Of a stretch of DNA of 64,000 bases, positions 43,802 to 53,279 are shown piece by piece. Position 1 is the stretch's first letter, and each line of letters begins with the position of its first letter. The notes beneath the pieces are model-generated. The model was given only the letters and a program-made list of their open reading frames with translations. It was not told the origin of the DNA and did no database searches. The stretch is from Actinopolyspora halophila DSM 43834 (lineage in GTDB: Bacteria > Actinomycetota > Actinomycetes > Mycobacteriales > Pseudonocardiaceae): NCBI RefSeq assembly GCF_000371785.1, contig NZ_AQUI01000002.1:528590-592589 (forward strand). Reading direction: 5' to 3'. Made by a program: the position numbers and the translations under genes.

Positions 43802-45418
43802 TCAGCCGGGTGGGCTCGGAGCGGGGTAGTCCCTGGAATCCAGCAGCCGGTAGGCCCTGCGCGAGACGGCGAGCAGTTCCTCGGTGGGCAGCAGGGTGTC
43901 CGGCACTTCTCCCGCGGCGGTCTCGTACGCGTCGTGCAGTTCGATCAGGCTCGCGCGGAGTCGGTCCGGGGGAACCACCCCGCGCAGCTCGGTCAGCTCT
44001 CCGACCAGGCGCAGCGATTCGTGCACCCGGGCCAGCCAGGCTCCGTGCGGAGCGAGTCGTGCCACGAGCACGGCCACGGCGGCGCCCAGCAGGGTCGCCC
44101 ACAGTCTGCTCGCGACGAGCTGTTCAGGGGGGTCCGAGCTCATGAGCCCGCTGACCAGCAGTGCCACCGGAGTCGCGAACAGCAGCCCGAACGCGTAGTT
44201 GATCGTCACCGTCGCCTCGGCCGCCCACTGCAGCACGGCCAGCAGCAGGAGCATCACCCATACGGGCGGGTGTTCGAAAAGCAGCGTGAGGCCGATCAGC
44301 ACCCCGCCCAGGGTTCCGGCGACGCGCTGGAGCATGCGGGGGACCGAGCGGGAGGTGCTGGTCGCCTGCAGCACCGAGACTGCCGAGACCGCCGCCCAGT
44401 ACGTGTGCCCGATGCCGAGCAGCTCGGCCAGCACCCCCGCGAGCAGGGCGGCCGAGCCGACCCGCAGCGCGAACGGGAGCAGCCAGTTCCCGGAAGCGCG
44501 TCGCGGGCGTACCGCGGCCAGCAGCACCCCGCGGACCGCTCGCCAGCGCGAGGGGGGCAGCGGTGGCGCGAGCGGGGTCTCACTGCGGGCATAACCGGGC
44601 GGGTGCGGTGTTCCGCCCGCGCGGATCCGCTCCGCCGTCGAACGCAGCGAGCGGACGGTCTCGGAGGCGACCCGCCCGGAGCCCAGCAGCACCTCGCAGA
44701 TCTCGACGGCCTGGATCAGCTCCCCGTATTCCGCCGTGTCGTGCTTCCGCCCGCCAACCAGGGGGAGTCGTGTCCAGGCCGTCTCGATGGCGACGGCGGC
44801 CCGGTGCCTGGTCGTCAGATCGGTGCGGTCCGCGAGGTGGGCCGCCGTGGCCTCCAGTGCGGCGGCCACGATCCTGCGCTGCGGACGCAGCCCGGCCCAA
44901 CTCGCGCCGAGGGCGCACACTCCCCAGGCGAAGGCGGCGCTGACGGAGCAGGCGACGAGATGGGCGGGGACTTCGGCCGGTTCCAGGGCCGTGTTCGCGC
45001 ACGCCCCGGTCGCGAAGGCGAAGATCAGACCTCCCGGAGCGCCCAGTTTCGCCGCGGTGGTGGCCGCTGTGGCCAGCGCACCGACGACGGCGGTCCCGAG
45101 GACCGCCGCCAGGTGTTGTTGCCGGGGTTCCAGGCCTGCCACGGCGATCAGGTCGCCGAGTCCCACGGCCAGCACCATCCCGGCCGCCACGGCGGCCAGC
45201 GCCCTGGTCTGGTTGCGGTAAGGCTCGCTGCGGCAGTAGACGCTGGTCAGGGCTCCGAAGACGGCTCCGCCGACCAGGTCGACCCGGTCGATCTGGAGCA
45301 GCAGGGCCAGGGGGACCAGCATCGACAGAAAAGCTCTGAGGGCGGGCCACAGAAACGGGCCACGCCGGTTCAGATGAAGAGTCTCCCCTAAGTGACGTGC
45401 CAGTATCGTCGAGGACAC
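43802..45418 (-). CDS. FUSC-family membrane protein
   Basis: 538 aa. Two blocks of about five hydrophobic helices (residues about 25-180 and 345-460) are separated and followed by cytosolic helices, as in FUSC/aromatic-acid exporter (AaeB) family members. The likely role is efflux of a small toxic compound. It is divergent from a MarR regulator across a 46-bp region that contains a palindrome, so it is probably the MarR target. The GTG at 45418 is chosen; a TTG at 45427 is possible. Confidence 0.85.
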   Translation of the reverse strand: MSSTILARHLGETLHLNRRGPFLWPALRAFLSMLVPLALLLQIDRVDLVGGAVFGALTSVYCRSEPYRNQTRALAAVAAGMVLAVGLGDLIAVAGLEPRQQHLAAVLGTAVVGALATAATTAAKLGAPGGLIFAFATGACANTALEPAEVPAHLVACSVSAAFAWGVCALGASWAGLRPQRRIVAAALEATAAHLADRTDLTTRHRAAVAIETAWTRLPLVGGRKHDTAEYGELIQAVEICEVLLGSGRVASETVRSLRSTAERIRAGGTPHPPGYARSETPLAPPLPPSRWRAVRGVLLAAVRPRRASGNWLLPFALRVGSAALLAGVLAELLGIGHTYWAAVSAVSVLQATSTSRSVPRMLQRVAGTLGGVLIGLTLLFEHPPVWVMLLLLAVLQWAAEATVTINYAFGLLFATPVALLVSGLMSSDPPEQLVASRLWATLLGAAVAVLVARLAPHGAWLARVHESLRLVGELTELRGVVPPDRLRASLIELHDAYETAAGEVPDTLLPTEELLAVSRRAYRLLDSRDYPAPSPPG

Positions 45419-45432
45419 ATTTCCCAATGATA

Positions 45433-45451
45433 CACAAGTATTTTACTAGTG
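45433..45451. promoter_or_regulatory. Probable MarR operator
   Basis: cacaagtattttactagtg is a 19-bp inverted repeat with a single mismatched pair in the 46-bp region between the divergent FUSC and MarR genes. The place, size and symmetry are those of MarR operators. Confidence 0.6.
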
Positions 45452-45464
45452 AATTGATGGTGCC

Positions 45465-46010
45465 ATGAAGCGTCCTCCCGATCTGATCGAGACCGCACGC
45501 GCGCAGTGGCAGGACGTCCACCCCGAGCTGGACACCTCCAGCATCGACGTGGTCGGACGAGTGCTCCGGGCGGCGGCGGTGTTGCGGCAACGCCTGGACA
45601 CGATCCTGCTCGACGAAGGATTGAACCGCTCCGAGTTCGATCTGCTCTGCGCGCTGCGCCGCAGCGCGGAGCCCGTCACCCCGGGGCGGCTCAACAGCCT
45701 GATGGTCTCATCCGGCGCAGCCACCACCAAGCGGATCCAGCAGCTGGCCGAGCGGGAGCTGCTGGAGCGCACCCCGGACGAGCACGACAGGCGCAGCGCA
45801 AGGGTACGGCTCACCGAGCGGGGAGCCGAGACGATCGATCGCGCGTTCACCAGGAACCTCGAGGCCGAACGCCACCTGCTCTCCGCGCTGGGGGCGAAGC
45901 AGCGCGAGACGCTCGCGGGCGGCCTGGCCGAGCTGCTGCGCTCCCTGGAGGGCACGGCCGGTCCGGCACTGACGGGTACGAGCACGAACGAGCCCCGCAG
46001 AGGCGGTTGA
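45465..46010 (+). CDS. MarR-family transcriptional regulator
   Basis: 181 aa winged-helix dimer. The HTH is LNSLMVSSGAATTKRIQQL, and the wing has the family DEHDRRSARVRLTERG. It represses an adjacent efflux gene in most family members until a phenolic ligand binds. Divergent from the FUSC gene. Confidence 0.92.
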   Translation: MKRPPDLIETARAQWQDVHPELDTSSIDVVGRVLRAAAVLRQRLDTILLDEGLNRSEFDLLCALRRSAEPVTPGRLNSLMVSSGAATTKRIQQLAERELLERTPDEHDRRSARVRLTERGAETIDRAFTRNLEAERHLLSALGAKQRETLAGGLAELLRSLEGTAGPALTGTSTNEPRRGG

Positions 46011-46148
46011 TCGACTTTCCCCGTTCCGGGCGTCGTAGTTCGCCGGAGCGGAACCGCCGCTGTTCGAGGAGGGGATCGCGGCGAGATCCACTGGGAGATT
46101 CGCCGGGGGAGCGCCCCGGCGACCCGGGCCTGCGCTTGCCTGCTCCGA

Positions 46149-47771
46149 CTAGTAGTTCTGCCAGGCGCCCCGCTCGTACTCGATGATCCTCGGATGCATC
46201 AGGGTCGACGGCTCCACGCTCGGAATCCGGTCCCGGTCGGGTGGGAAGACGCTCGCGGACCGCAGCGTCTCCTCGTCGAGGGTCCGCAACGGGGGAGCCC
46301 GGTCCGGAAGGCGCAGCGAAGGCGCGGAACCGTCCGCTTCGCCGAGGTGGAACCCCCACTGGCCGAAACTGGGGATCGGACGCGAGTAGGGCACCGTGGA
46401 CAGGCTGGCCTCCCGCATCGACGCCTCGATACACCAGTAGGCCTCGGCGGCGAAGTACGGGGATCCCGCTTGGACGTTGACCCGGGCGCCTTCGGCCATG
46501 GCCTGTTGGACCAGGGTGTAGAACTCCGTGGAGTACAGTTTCGCGGTCTCTGTCGAGTCCGGGTCCGGCATGTCCACCAGGACCACGTCGTAGCGGTTCC
46601 TGTTGTCCCGCAGCCAGCTGAACGCGTCGGTGGTGACCGTGTTCACCCGGGGGTCGTCGAAAGCGTGGTCGTTCAGCGAGGTCAGGCGCGTATCGGTGCG
46701 CCCGAGCTGCAGCACGGCCGGATCCATCTCGACGAGAGTGGCCTGCTCCACGTCCGGGTAACGCAGCACCTCCCGGAGCGCGAGCCCGTCACCACCACCG
46801 AGGATCAGCACGTTCGAGTGATCCCCGGTCATGGCGGGGTGCACCAGAGCCTCGTGGTACCTGTGCTCGTCGACCGAGCTGAACTGTAGATCGCCGTTGA
46901 GGTACAGCCGCGTGTCCTCGGGGCCCGTCAACGAGCGAGACCGGGTGAGGACCACTTCCTGGTACTTGGTGCGTTCGGCGAAGACCACGGGATCGGAGTA
47001 CAGGGCCTGCCGTGCCGTCGTCTCGAAGTGGTTGGACAGCGCGAACGCGCCACCGAGCACACCGCCGACCAGGAGAGCGAGAACCGTCATCAGCGTGACC
47101 AGGCGTTTGCCCAGTTCCCTGCGGTAGACGGTGAGCACCAGCCCCAGCCCGGCCGCGGCGTTGAGCATACCGACCAGCAGCGCTCCCTTGATCTGCCCCA
47201 GCAGCGGGAGCAGCAGGAACGGGAACGCCAGGCCGCCGATCAGGGCGCCCACGTAGTCGGCGGCGAACATGTCCGCCACCGCGGAACCGGCCTCCTGCCG
47301 CCTTATGCGCTGCAGCAGAACCATCAGCAGCGGGATCTCCGCGCCGATCAGCACACCCAGCACCAGCGAGGTGGCGATCAGCATCGGCATGTACAGGCTC
47401 AGCCAGGCGAACGCCGCGTACAGCCCGAGCACGCTGAGCCCACCCAGCAGTGCGAGGACCAGCTCCACGGCCACGAAGGAAACCGCGGCCCAGCGTTGCA
47501 GGGGTTTGGCCAGCAGCGCGCCCATGCCCATGGCGAACACCATCAGCGACAGCACGATGGAAGCCTGGCCGACGCTGTTGCCGATCAGGTAGCTGCCGAG
47601 AGCGACCAGAGCCAGCTCGTAGACGAGCCCGCAGGCCGAACAGACGAACACGGCCGCCAGCACCGTGAAACGAGCGAAGCTCTTGCCGCGGAAGCCGCCC
47701 GCGGCCTCCTCCGAGCTCGGCGCGGTCCCGGTGGTGTCGTCCTGTTCGTGCTGTTCGGTTTCGGTCGGCAT
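46149..47771 (-). CDS. Membrane-bound spermidine-synthase-like protein
   Basis: 540 aa. Seven or eight membrane segments fill residues about 33-265, then a spermidine-synthase Rossmann domain with GGGDGLALREVL, the acidic VEMDP that would bind the adenosyl moiety, and VLVDMPDPDS. Related proteins are annotated polyamine aminopropyltransferases. It stands last in a conserved cluster with DUF350, DUF4247 and DUF4178 proteins that has been linked with PspA-type membrane stress; the true substrate is unproven. Confidence 0.85.
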   Translation of the reverse strand: MPTETEQHEQDDTTGTAPSSEEAAGGFRGKSFARFTVLAAVFVCSACGLVYELALVALGSYLIGNSVGQASIVLSLMVFAMGMGALLAKPLQRWAAVSFVAVELVLALLGGLSVLGLYAAFAWLSLYMPMLIATSLVLGVLIGAEIPLLMVLLQRIRRQEAGSAVADMFAADYVGALIGGLAFPFLLLPLLGQIKGALLVGMLNAAAGLGLVLTVYRRELGKRLVTLMTVLALLVGGVLGGAFALSNHFETTARQALYSDPVVFAERTKYQEVVLTRSRSLTGPEDTRLYLNGDLQFSSVDEHRYHEALVHPAMTGDHSNVLILGGGDGLALREVLRYPDVEQATLVEMDPAVLQLGRTDTRLTSLNDHAFDDPRVNTVTTDAFSWLRDNRNRYDVVLVDMPDPDSTETAKLYSTEFYTLVQQAMAEGARVNVQAGSPYFAAEAYWCIEASMREASLSTVPYSRPIPSFGQWGFHLGEADGSAPSLRLPDRAPPLRTLDEETLRSASVFPPDRDRIPSVEPSTLMHPRIIEYERGAWQNY

Positions 47772-47811
47772 GGTGCTCGCTCTCGCTTCTCGCGGGTGGC
47801 CGGGTACCCGG

Positions 47812-48237
47812 TCACCAGATCGCGGCCGCGATGATCGTCGCGATCACCACGTGTGCTGCCGCGGAGACCCACGTGCCCGGGTGGATGGTCGGGGTGGCAA
47901 GCTCATCGCCGAGTTTTCCCGGGGTGAATGCATCGATGAGCAGGAACGACAGCCCCATCAGGATCAGTCCGAGCACACCGTAGGACAGGGTGCCGACCAG
48001 GCCGAGAACCAGCTGGTCGGAGCTGGCCGCGATCGCCGTGGTGAGGATGATCCCGACTCCGAGCAGACCGGACACCAGCAGGATCGCCGCGTTGGCGTTG
48101 CGGTGTACCCAGATCAGGTCCCGGAGCTTGCCCGGTGTGGCCAGGTCCACGAGCACATAACCGAGGGCCATGAGGACCGCGCCGACCACGCCGTAGGCGA
48201 CCGCCGCGGACAGACCGGAGATCAGTTGCTGGAACAC
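47812..48237 (-). CDS. DUF350 (YjfL-like) membrane protein
   Basis: 141 aa with four hydrophobic helices arranged as two similar halves, each containing L(V/I)D(L/A)(A/F)TPGKL, the DUF350 pattern. Inner-membrane. Start is a GTG at 48237. The neighbours (spermidine-synthase-like gene and DUF4247/4178 genes) form the known cluster. Confidence 0.85.
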   Translation of the reverse strand: MFQQLISGLSAAVAYGVVGAVLMALGYVLVDLATPGKLRDLIWVHRNANAAILLVSGLLGVGIILTTAIAASSDQLVLGLVGTLSYGVLGLILMGLSFLLIDAFTPGKLGDELATPTIHPGTWVSAAAHVVIATIIAAAIW

Positions 48238-48279
48238 CAGTAGTGCCTTTCGGATCGAAGACGAACGGATTGCCGATCA

Positions 48280-49326
48280 TCACTGTTGTGGTCCCCGTCC
48301 GGGCGGGCCGGACTCGGGAGGCCACTGTGGATTGTCGGGTGGTTGTTGCGGTGGCTGTCCCCACTGCTGGGGCGGCCCCTGGGGTGGTGGCCCCCACTGC
48401 TGGGGCGGCTGTTGCGGGGGTCCTTGTGGTGGTGGCCCCCACTGCTGCGGAGGCGGCTGCGGAGGACCCTGCTGCTGCCCAGGCCACTGGTTCTGCGGTG
48501 GTGGCGCAGCGTTGTCCGCGGGCGGGGGTGGAGGATCCTGACCGGACTGCGCGGCTCGTTCACGGCGCACCCCGCGTATACCGAGCACCACGGCCACCGC
48601 GGTGGCCACCCCCAGCAGGCTCATCCAGATCCACCTGCCCACGCCCTGAGCGCCGCCGTCGGCGGGAGGGAGGGTCTGCTGCGGGGAAGTTCCCTCACTG
48701 CTTTCCGCCTGCTTGGCCTCGAAGTCCTCGTTGTCCTCGGCCAGCAGCAACGGCAGGGACAGCGCCGCGTGGCCGGTGGCGTCGACCGGGGATGCTATGA
48801 ACGTCTCCGCGTCCATGCCGAGCTCGGCGAAGTCCGAGGTTCCGGGAGTGGTGAGCGACAGATCGGGTGATTCGGCCACATCGAGCCCCACAGCGCTCCA
48901 GTCGTCGCTGATGCTGGAGGTGTAGGCGACGGTGACTCGCAGTTCGACCCACCTGTCGCAGACGTCGACCGGAGTGTTGGGGCCGCGACTGGACCCCCGG
49001 TCGTAGCTGCTCTCCCGATCCGAGGTGGACCGGCCGGAATCGTTGGTCCCGTCGGTGAGTTTCCAACCGAAGCAGATCCCGTACTGCTGCTCGTACTCGC
49101 TCAGCCCCTGCGAGAGATCCTCCGAGTCCGTAGCGGTGAAACGCGGTATCGGTTGTCCGGAATAAATGTCCTGGTGGGAGTAGCGACTGCTTTCGTCACC
49201 CCAGAACGTGGGGGAGTCGGCGTCCGAGTCCACCCCGGTGGCCACGTTGACGACGACCAAGGCGAGCACCCCGAACCCGAACAGCGCCGCGCAGCCGATC
49301 TTGTACTTCTGCTGTTGTTCGCTCAT
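48280..49326 (-). CDS. Membrane-anchored protein with Pro/Gln-rich repeat tail
   Basis: 348 aa, no family recognised. One TM helix at residues about 10-30, a probably outside domain (about 40-210) with a C..C pair (GICFGW, VCDRW), a second TM (about 232-252), and a cytosolic tail of about 80 residues in which QQWGPPPQGPPQQ is repeated. Such tails bind partner domains or form condensates. It overlaps the DUF4247 gene by 4 bases (ATGA). Confidence 0.8.
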   Translation of the reverse strand: MSEQQQKYKIGCAALFGFGVLALVVVNVATGVDSDADSPTFWGDESSRYSHQDIYSGQPIPRFTATDSEDLSQGLSEYEQQYGICFGWKLTDGTNDSGRSTSDRESSYDRGSSRGPNTPVDVCDRWVELRVTVAYTSSISDDWSAVGLDVAESPDLSLTTPGTSDFAELGMDAETFIASPVDATGHAALSLPLLLAEDNEDFEAKQAESSEGTSPQQTLPPADGGAQGVGRWIWMSLLGVATAVAVVLGIRGVRRERAAQSGQDPPPPPADNAAPPPQNQWPGQQQGPPQPPPQQWGPPPQGPPQQPPQQWGPPPQGPPQQWGQPPQQPPDNPQWPPESGPPGRGPQQ

Positions 49327-49763
49327 TTACCGGCTCCAGGACCTCGTCCCCTGAAGGTCTGTCCGTGCGGGCTGGTCCAGCCCCACACTCCACCGACCAC
49401 GTGGTGGTAGTGCCCGTACGCCTGGTCTATGTCCATCACGTGGATGACCGTGCCCCTGTTGTTCCGCGGCTGCGCTATGACGGCGTCCTCCTGGTAGCGC
49501 AGGTAGATGCCGGAGTCGTCCGTGTACTGCGAGATCGGTGTCCACGCCTGGGCCACCGAGTTGGCCACTTCGCTGGGTTTTCGCGCGCTGGTGTATGCCT
49601 TGTTGTCGTCGTCGCCGGGCTTGTCCAGCTGTGCCGCTCTGGTGTAGTGATTCGCCACGTAACCGCGCGGTCCGGTGCCGGTGGAGAAAATCGTCACCAG
49701 GGCGATGATCAACGCCAGCACGGCCGTCATTCCCGCGATGACGAACCAGAATTTCGGTTTCAT
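49323..49763 (-). CDS. DUF4247 family protein
   Basis: 146 aa. N-terminal membrane anchor (about 5-28), then a small outside domain with YLRYQEDAVIAQPRNNRGTV-like sequence (shortened here), which is the DUF4247 core, and a C-terminal GWTSPHG stretch. Unknown function; part of the spermidine-synthase/DUF350 cluster. It starts 21 bp after the DUF4178 gene. Confidence 0.75.
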   Translation of the reverse strand: MKPKFWFVIAGMTAVLALIIALVTIFSTGTGPRGYVANHYTRAAQLDKPGDDDNKAYTSARKPSEVANSVAQAWTPISQYTDDSGIYLRYQEDAVIAQPRNNRGTVIHVMDIDQAYGHYHHVVGGVWGWTSPHGQTFRGRGPGAGK

Positions 49764-49784
49764 CGACGCCGCCGGATCCTCTCG

Positions 49785-50411
49785 TCAGGTCGAAGCCGGG
49801 TAGATGCGCACGTCGTAACGGTTGAGTTCCTCGCCGCGAGTGGCCTCCCACTCGGCGCCGTCGAAGGACTCGAACCCGAGCATCGCTCCGTCCGCGGCCT
49901 CGTAGTCGTGATAGCGGACACTGCCCCGCTCATTGAGACCGGTGGTGGCTTCGCTGCGAAAACTCGCCGATCCGGACTCCTCGGAGCGGAAGGTCCGGCC
50001 GCCCAGTTCGATTTTGGAAGGCCCGGGCGAAGGGAGCTCCTCCTCGTCGCTCAGGGCGGTCCACTGGGCGAGAACCAGATCGGGATCCTCCTCCACGGAC
50101 AACCACACCTGGTTTTCCCGCGCGTCGTCCAGCAGGTGTTCGGCCCAGTTCCAGCCGCCCTCGGACAGACGCAGCGTCCCCCGGACCGTGTAGGACATCC
50201 CGCGGATCTCCACGATGTCGCCCGCGGTCAACTCGCGCGGATCACCGCGCAAGGCGTCCTGGTCCCCCGTGGCGAACGGGTCCTTCGGTGACTGTTCGTC
50301 CCGCTTCGCGTCCTGGGTACGGGAACGTCGACCGTGCAGCACCACGATCACGATCACCGCGACCACGACGAGGACCAGCACGATGATCGGGAGGATCACG
50401 AATATGTTCAC
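49785..50411 (-). CDS. DUF4178 family protein
   Basis: 208 aa. A TM helix at residues 4-26 is followed by a cytosolic domain with the DUF4178 sequence pattern (GDIVEIRGMSYTVRGTLRL, then W.EHLLDD, then LVLAQWT). First gene of the operon; AAGGGG lies before the GTG start. The neighbouring genes point to a membrane-stress or polyamine-related role, not proven. Confidence 0.78.
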   Translation of the reverse strand: MNIFVILPIIVLVLVVVAVIVIVVLHGRRSRTQDAKRDEQSPKDPFATGDQDALRGDPRELTAGDIVEIRGMSYTVRGTLRLSEGGWNWAEHLLDDARENQVWLSVEEDPDLVLAQWTALSDEEELPSPGPSKIELGGRTFRSEESGSASFRSEATTGLNERGSVRYHDYEAADGAMLGFESFDGAEWEATRGEELNRYDVRIYPAST

Positions 50412-50711
50412 TACCGCCCCTTGCTGTGGAATTCCCCGGCGTCACCGGTCGCGCGGTAGCGTATCCGTGGTGAAGCCGAGTTGTCCGCTGTTCGGGCGAA
50501 ATGATGCCGCACGCCCGGTGTGACGTTACCGGTAGGTACACCGCAGCGGCGACGAGCGGCCGCGCCGCGCGGTGGGCCGGGCCTCCCGGCGCACGGAGCC
50601 CGGGACTCGTGGAGGCGAAGTCCCGGGCTCCGACACTTCACCGCCTGGTCGTGCCGATCCCGGAGCCGTGGTGTGGATCACTCCCGAGCCGGTGGGAGAG
50701 GGCGGGACGGT
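50412..50711. other. Intergenic region
   Basis: Upstream region of the DUF4178 operon and downstream of the OtsB-GH15 gene. No gene is visible; a GC-rich inverted repeat (gcccgggactcg / gtcccgggctcc, 50596-50633) could serve as a terminator for the minus-strand or opposite side. Confidence 0.4.
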
Positions 50712-53279
50712 TCAGGCGGCGAGCAGTTGTGCACAGCGGATCAGGCCGAGATGCGAATAGGCCTGTGGATGGTTGCCGAGCGAGCGCTCGGCTATCGGGT
50801 CGTACTCCTCGGGAAGCAGCCCGGTCGGGCCCGCGTTGTCCACGATCTGCTGGAACAGTTCCTCGGCCTCGGTGCGCCTGTCGGTGAGCAGGTAGGCCTC
50901 GATGAGCCAGGTCGCGCACAGGTGGAAACCACCCTCGGTGCCGGGCAGACCGTCGTCCCTGCGGTACCGGTACACGGTGGAACCGCTGCGCAGTTCGGAC
51001 TCGATGGCGGTAACCGTGGCGCGGAAACGCTCGTCCGAGGGATCGATCAACCCCGAAAGCCCCACGTGCAACGAGGCCGCGTCCAGGTCGGAACCCTCGT
51101 AAGAGGTGGTGAAGGCCTGCACATCGGGGTGCCAACCGTTCTTGAGGACGTCCTCGGCGATCTGCTCGCGCAGCTGTTCCCAGCTCGGGTCCGCCGGGCG
51201 GTCGTAGCGGGTGGCCAGCTTGAGCGCGCGGTCGACGGTCACCCAGCACATCACCTTGGAGTAGACGTGGTGGCGGGGGACGTCGCGTTCCTCCCAGATG
51301 CCGTGGTCCGGTTCGAACCAGCGCCGGGAGACGGCCTCGGCCATCCCCTTGACCAGTTCCCAGTCGGCGTCCCGCAGCTTTCCGTGCGCCTGGGCGAGAT
51401 CGGTGGCGAGCTCGACGACCGGGCCGAACACGTCCAGCTGGACCTGCTGGTCGGCCAGGTTGCCCACACGCACGGGCCGGGATCCGGCGTATCCGGGCAG
51501 GGTGTCGATCACGGCTTCCGGACCGAGCGTCCCCCCGGCCAGCGAGTACAACGGGTGCAGCCGTTCCGGTCCCGGCAGGGTGTCCATCACCCGGTGCAGC
51601 CAGTCCAGGAAGGCCTCGGCCTCCGCGGTGGAGCCGAGGGACACCAGCGCACGGGCGCTCATCGCCCCGTCCCGCAGCCAGCAGTAGCGGTAGTCCCAGT
51701 TGCGCACACCGCCGATCTCCTCGGGCAGCGAGGTGGTGGCAGCGGCCATGATCCCGCCGGTGTCGGTGTTGCACAGCCCGCGCAGGGTGAGCGCGGAACG
51801 CACGACCAGGTCCGTTTCCACCTCGGGGAGCCGTAGCTGGTCGACCCATTTGGACCAGTAGTTGTTCGCCGCGGCACGCCGCTGCGGCTCGGAGGACCCG
51901 GAGGCGGCGAGCTCCTCGGTGCCGCAGCGCAGCTCCAGCACCGTGGGGGAGTCCTCGGAGAGGTCCAGCTCGGCGTGGGCGCTCTCGTGCATCCCGTCCG
52001 AGGTGATCCGCCACTGCACTCCCGGCGAGTACAGCACCATCGGCTCCGAGGTGCCGTGCACCCGCAGGCCGCCCGCCTCCGCGGTGAGCCGCACCGGAAC
52101 CTGCCCGAACTCGGGGCGCGGGGCGAACTCGACCACGGCGCGGGTGCTGCCGCTGATGACGCGGATCAGATCGGTGCGGTGCGAATTACCGCCGTGTTCC
52201 AGGTAGTCGGTGACCAGCAACCGGGACCAGCGGGTCTCCACCGTCATGGTGCCCGGTATGTAGCGCTGACCGAGCGGGAGCGTGCTGCGCGGGGCTCCGT
52301 TGCTCGTCTCGGTCTGCGGAAGGTCGGGCCGGACGGAGAAGTGCCCGGCAGCGGGGCCGCCGAGCAGATCGGCGAACACGGCGGTCGAGTCCGGGCCCGG
52401 GTGGCACATCCAGGTGAGTCGCGCGTCCGGGGTCAGCAGTGCGACGGTTCGTTCGTTGGCGAGCATGGACAGGCGTTCGATGGCAGGTGCCTGCTCTCCG
52501 TAGAGCCAGGTGCGGCGCTCCTCCATGAGCAGCGCCATCGCCGTGGCGACGCCCGTCGTGTCGGTCACGCGGTAGTCGGCGAGGGTCTCCCCCTCGCCGA
52601 CCTTGATGCCGATGTCGGGCCCGGACAGCACGCTGAACACCTTCTCGTCGGTGACGTCGTCACCGAGGAAGATCGCCCCGGTGGAGCCGACCTGGTGCCG
52701 CAGCGCCTCGAAGGCGTTGCCCTTGTCGGTTTCGACCACGGCCAGCTCCATCACCGATTTGCCCTCGGTGACCTGCACGCCTTCCCAGGTGGCCGGTCCG
52801 GAACGGAGTTCGTCCAGCGCGGACTCGGCCTCGTCAGGGTCGGCTCGGCGCAGGTGCACCGCGAGGCTGGCCGGTTTCGCCTCGAGGGTGATGCCGGGGC
52901 GGCTGGCGGTGATCTCCTGCACGCTGCGCTGAAGCTGGGTGCGCAGCTGGGTCGTGTCCGGGTCGAGTTCGTGGACGAAGCCCACGTCGAATTCGGAGCC
53001 GTGACTACCGACCAGGTGGACTTCGGCGGGCAGCCTGGACAGGGTGGCCAGGTCACGCAGTGCCCGGCCGGATATGACGGCGGTGGTCGTGGTCGGCAGC
53101 GCTGCCAGGGAGCGCATCGCGTGGACCGATTCCGGTAGTGGTTTGGCCTGACTCGGATCCCCCACGATCGGGGCCAGCGTGCCGTCGTAGTCGCAGGCGA
53201 CCAGCAGCCGAGGTGTGCGCGCGAGCTGCACGATCATGCGACGAAGCTCGGCGGGGAGGGCTTCGGCGGTCAACGCCAC
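50712..53279 (-). CDS. Trehalose-6-phosphate phosphatase fused to GH15 trehalase/glucoamylase
   Basis: 855 aa fusion. The N-terminal HAD phosphatase (about 1-250) has motif I CDYDGTLAP (Asp30, Asp32), motif II VISGRAL and motif IV FLGDDVTDEKVF of OtsB. The C-terminal GH15 part (about 270-855) has NWDYRYCWLRDGA and a second acid region around WLIEAYLL; many actinobacterial GH15 members are trehalases rather than glucoamylases. So one chain may both make trehalose from trehalose-6-P and break it down or act on another glucan. otsA lies upstream on the same strand after 650 bp. Confidence 0.88.
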   Translation of the reverse strand: MALTAEALPAELRRMIVQLARTPRLLVACDYDGTLAPIVGDPSQAKPLPESVHAMRSLAALPTTTTAVISGRALRDLATLSRLPAEVHLVGSHGSEFDVGFVHELDPDTTQLRTQLQRSVQEITASRPGITLEAKPASLAVHLRRADPDEAESALDELRSGPATWEGVQVTEGKSVMELAVVETDKGNAFEALRHQVGSTGAIFLGDDVTDEKVFSVLSGPDIGIKVGEGETLADYRVTDTTGVATAMALLMEERRTWLYGEQAPAIERLSMLANERTVALLTPDARLTWMCHPGPDSTAVFADLLGGPAAGHFSVRPDLPQTETSNGAPRSTLPLGQRYIPGTMTVETRWSRLLVTDYLEHGGNSHRTDLIRVISGSTRAVVEFAPRPEFGQVPVRLTAEAGGLRVHGTSEPMVLYSPGVQWRITSDGMHESAHAELDLSEDSPTVLELRCGTEELAASGSSEPQRRAAANNYWSKWVDQLRLPEVETDLVVRSALTLRGLCNTDTGGIMAAATTSLPEEIGGVRNWDYRYCWLRDGAMSARALVSLGSTAEAEAFLDWLHRVMDTLPGPERLHPLYSLAGGTLGPEAVIDTLPGYAGSRPVRVGNLADQQVQLDVFGPVVELATDLAQAHGKLRDADWELVKGMAEAVSRRWFEPDHGIWEERDVPRHHVYSKVMCWVTVDRALKLATRYDRPADPSWEQLREQIAEDVLKNGWHPDVQAFTTSYEGSDLDAASLHVGLSGLIDPSDERFRATVTAIESELRSGSTVYRYRRDDGLPGTEGGFHLCATWLIEAYLLTDRRTEAEELFQQIVDNAGPTGLLPEEYDPIAERSLGNHPQAYSHLGLIRCAQLLAA

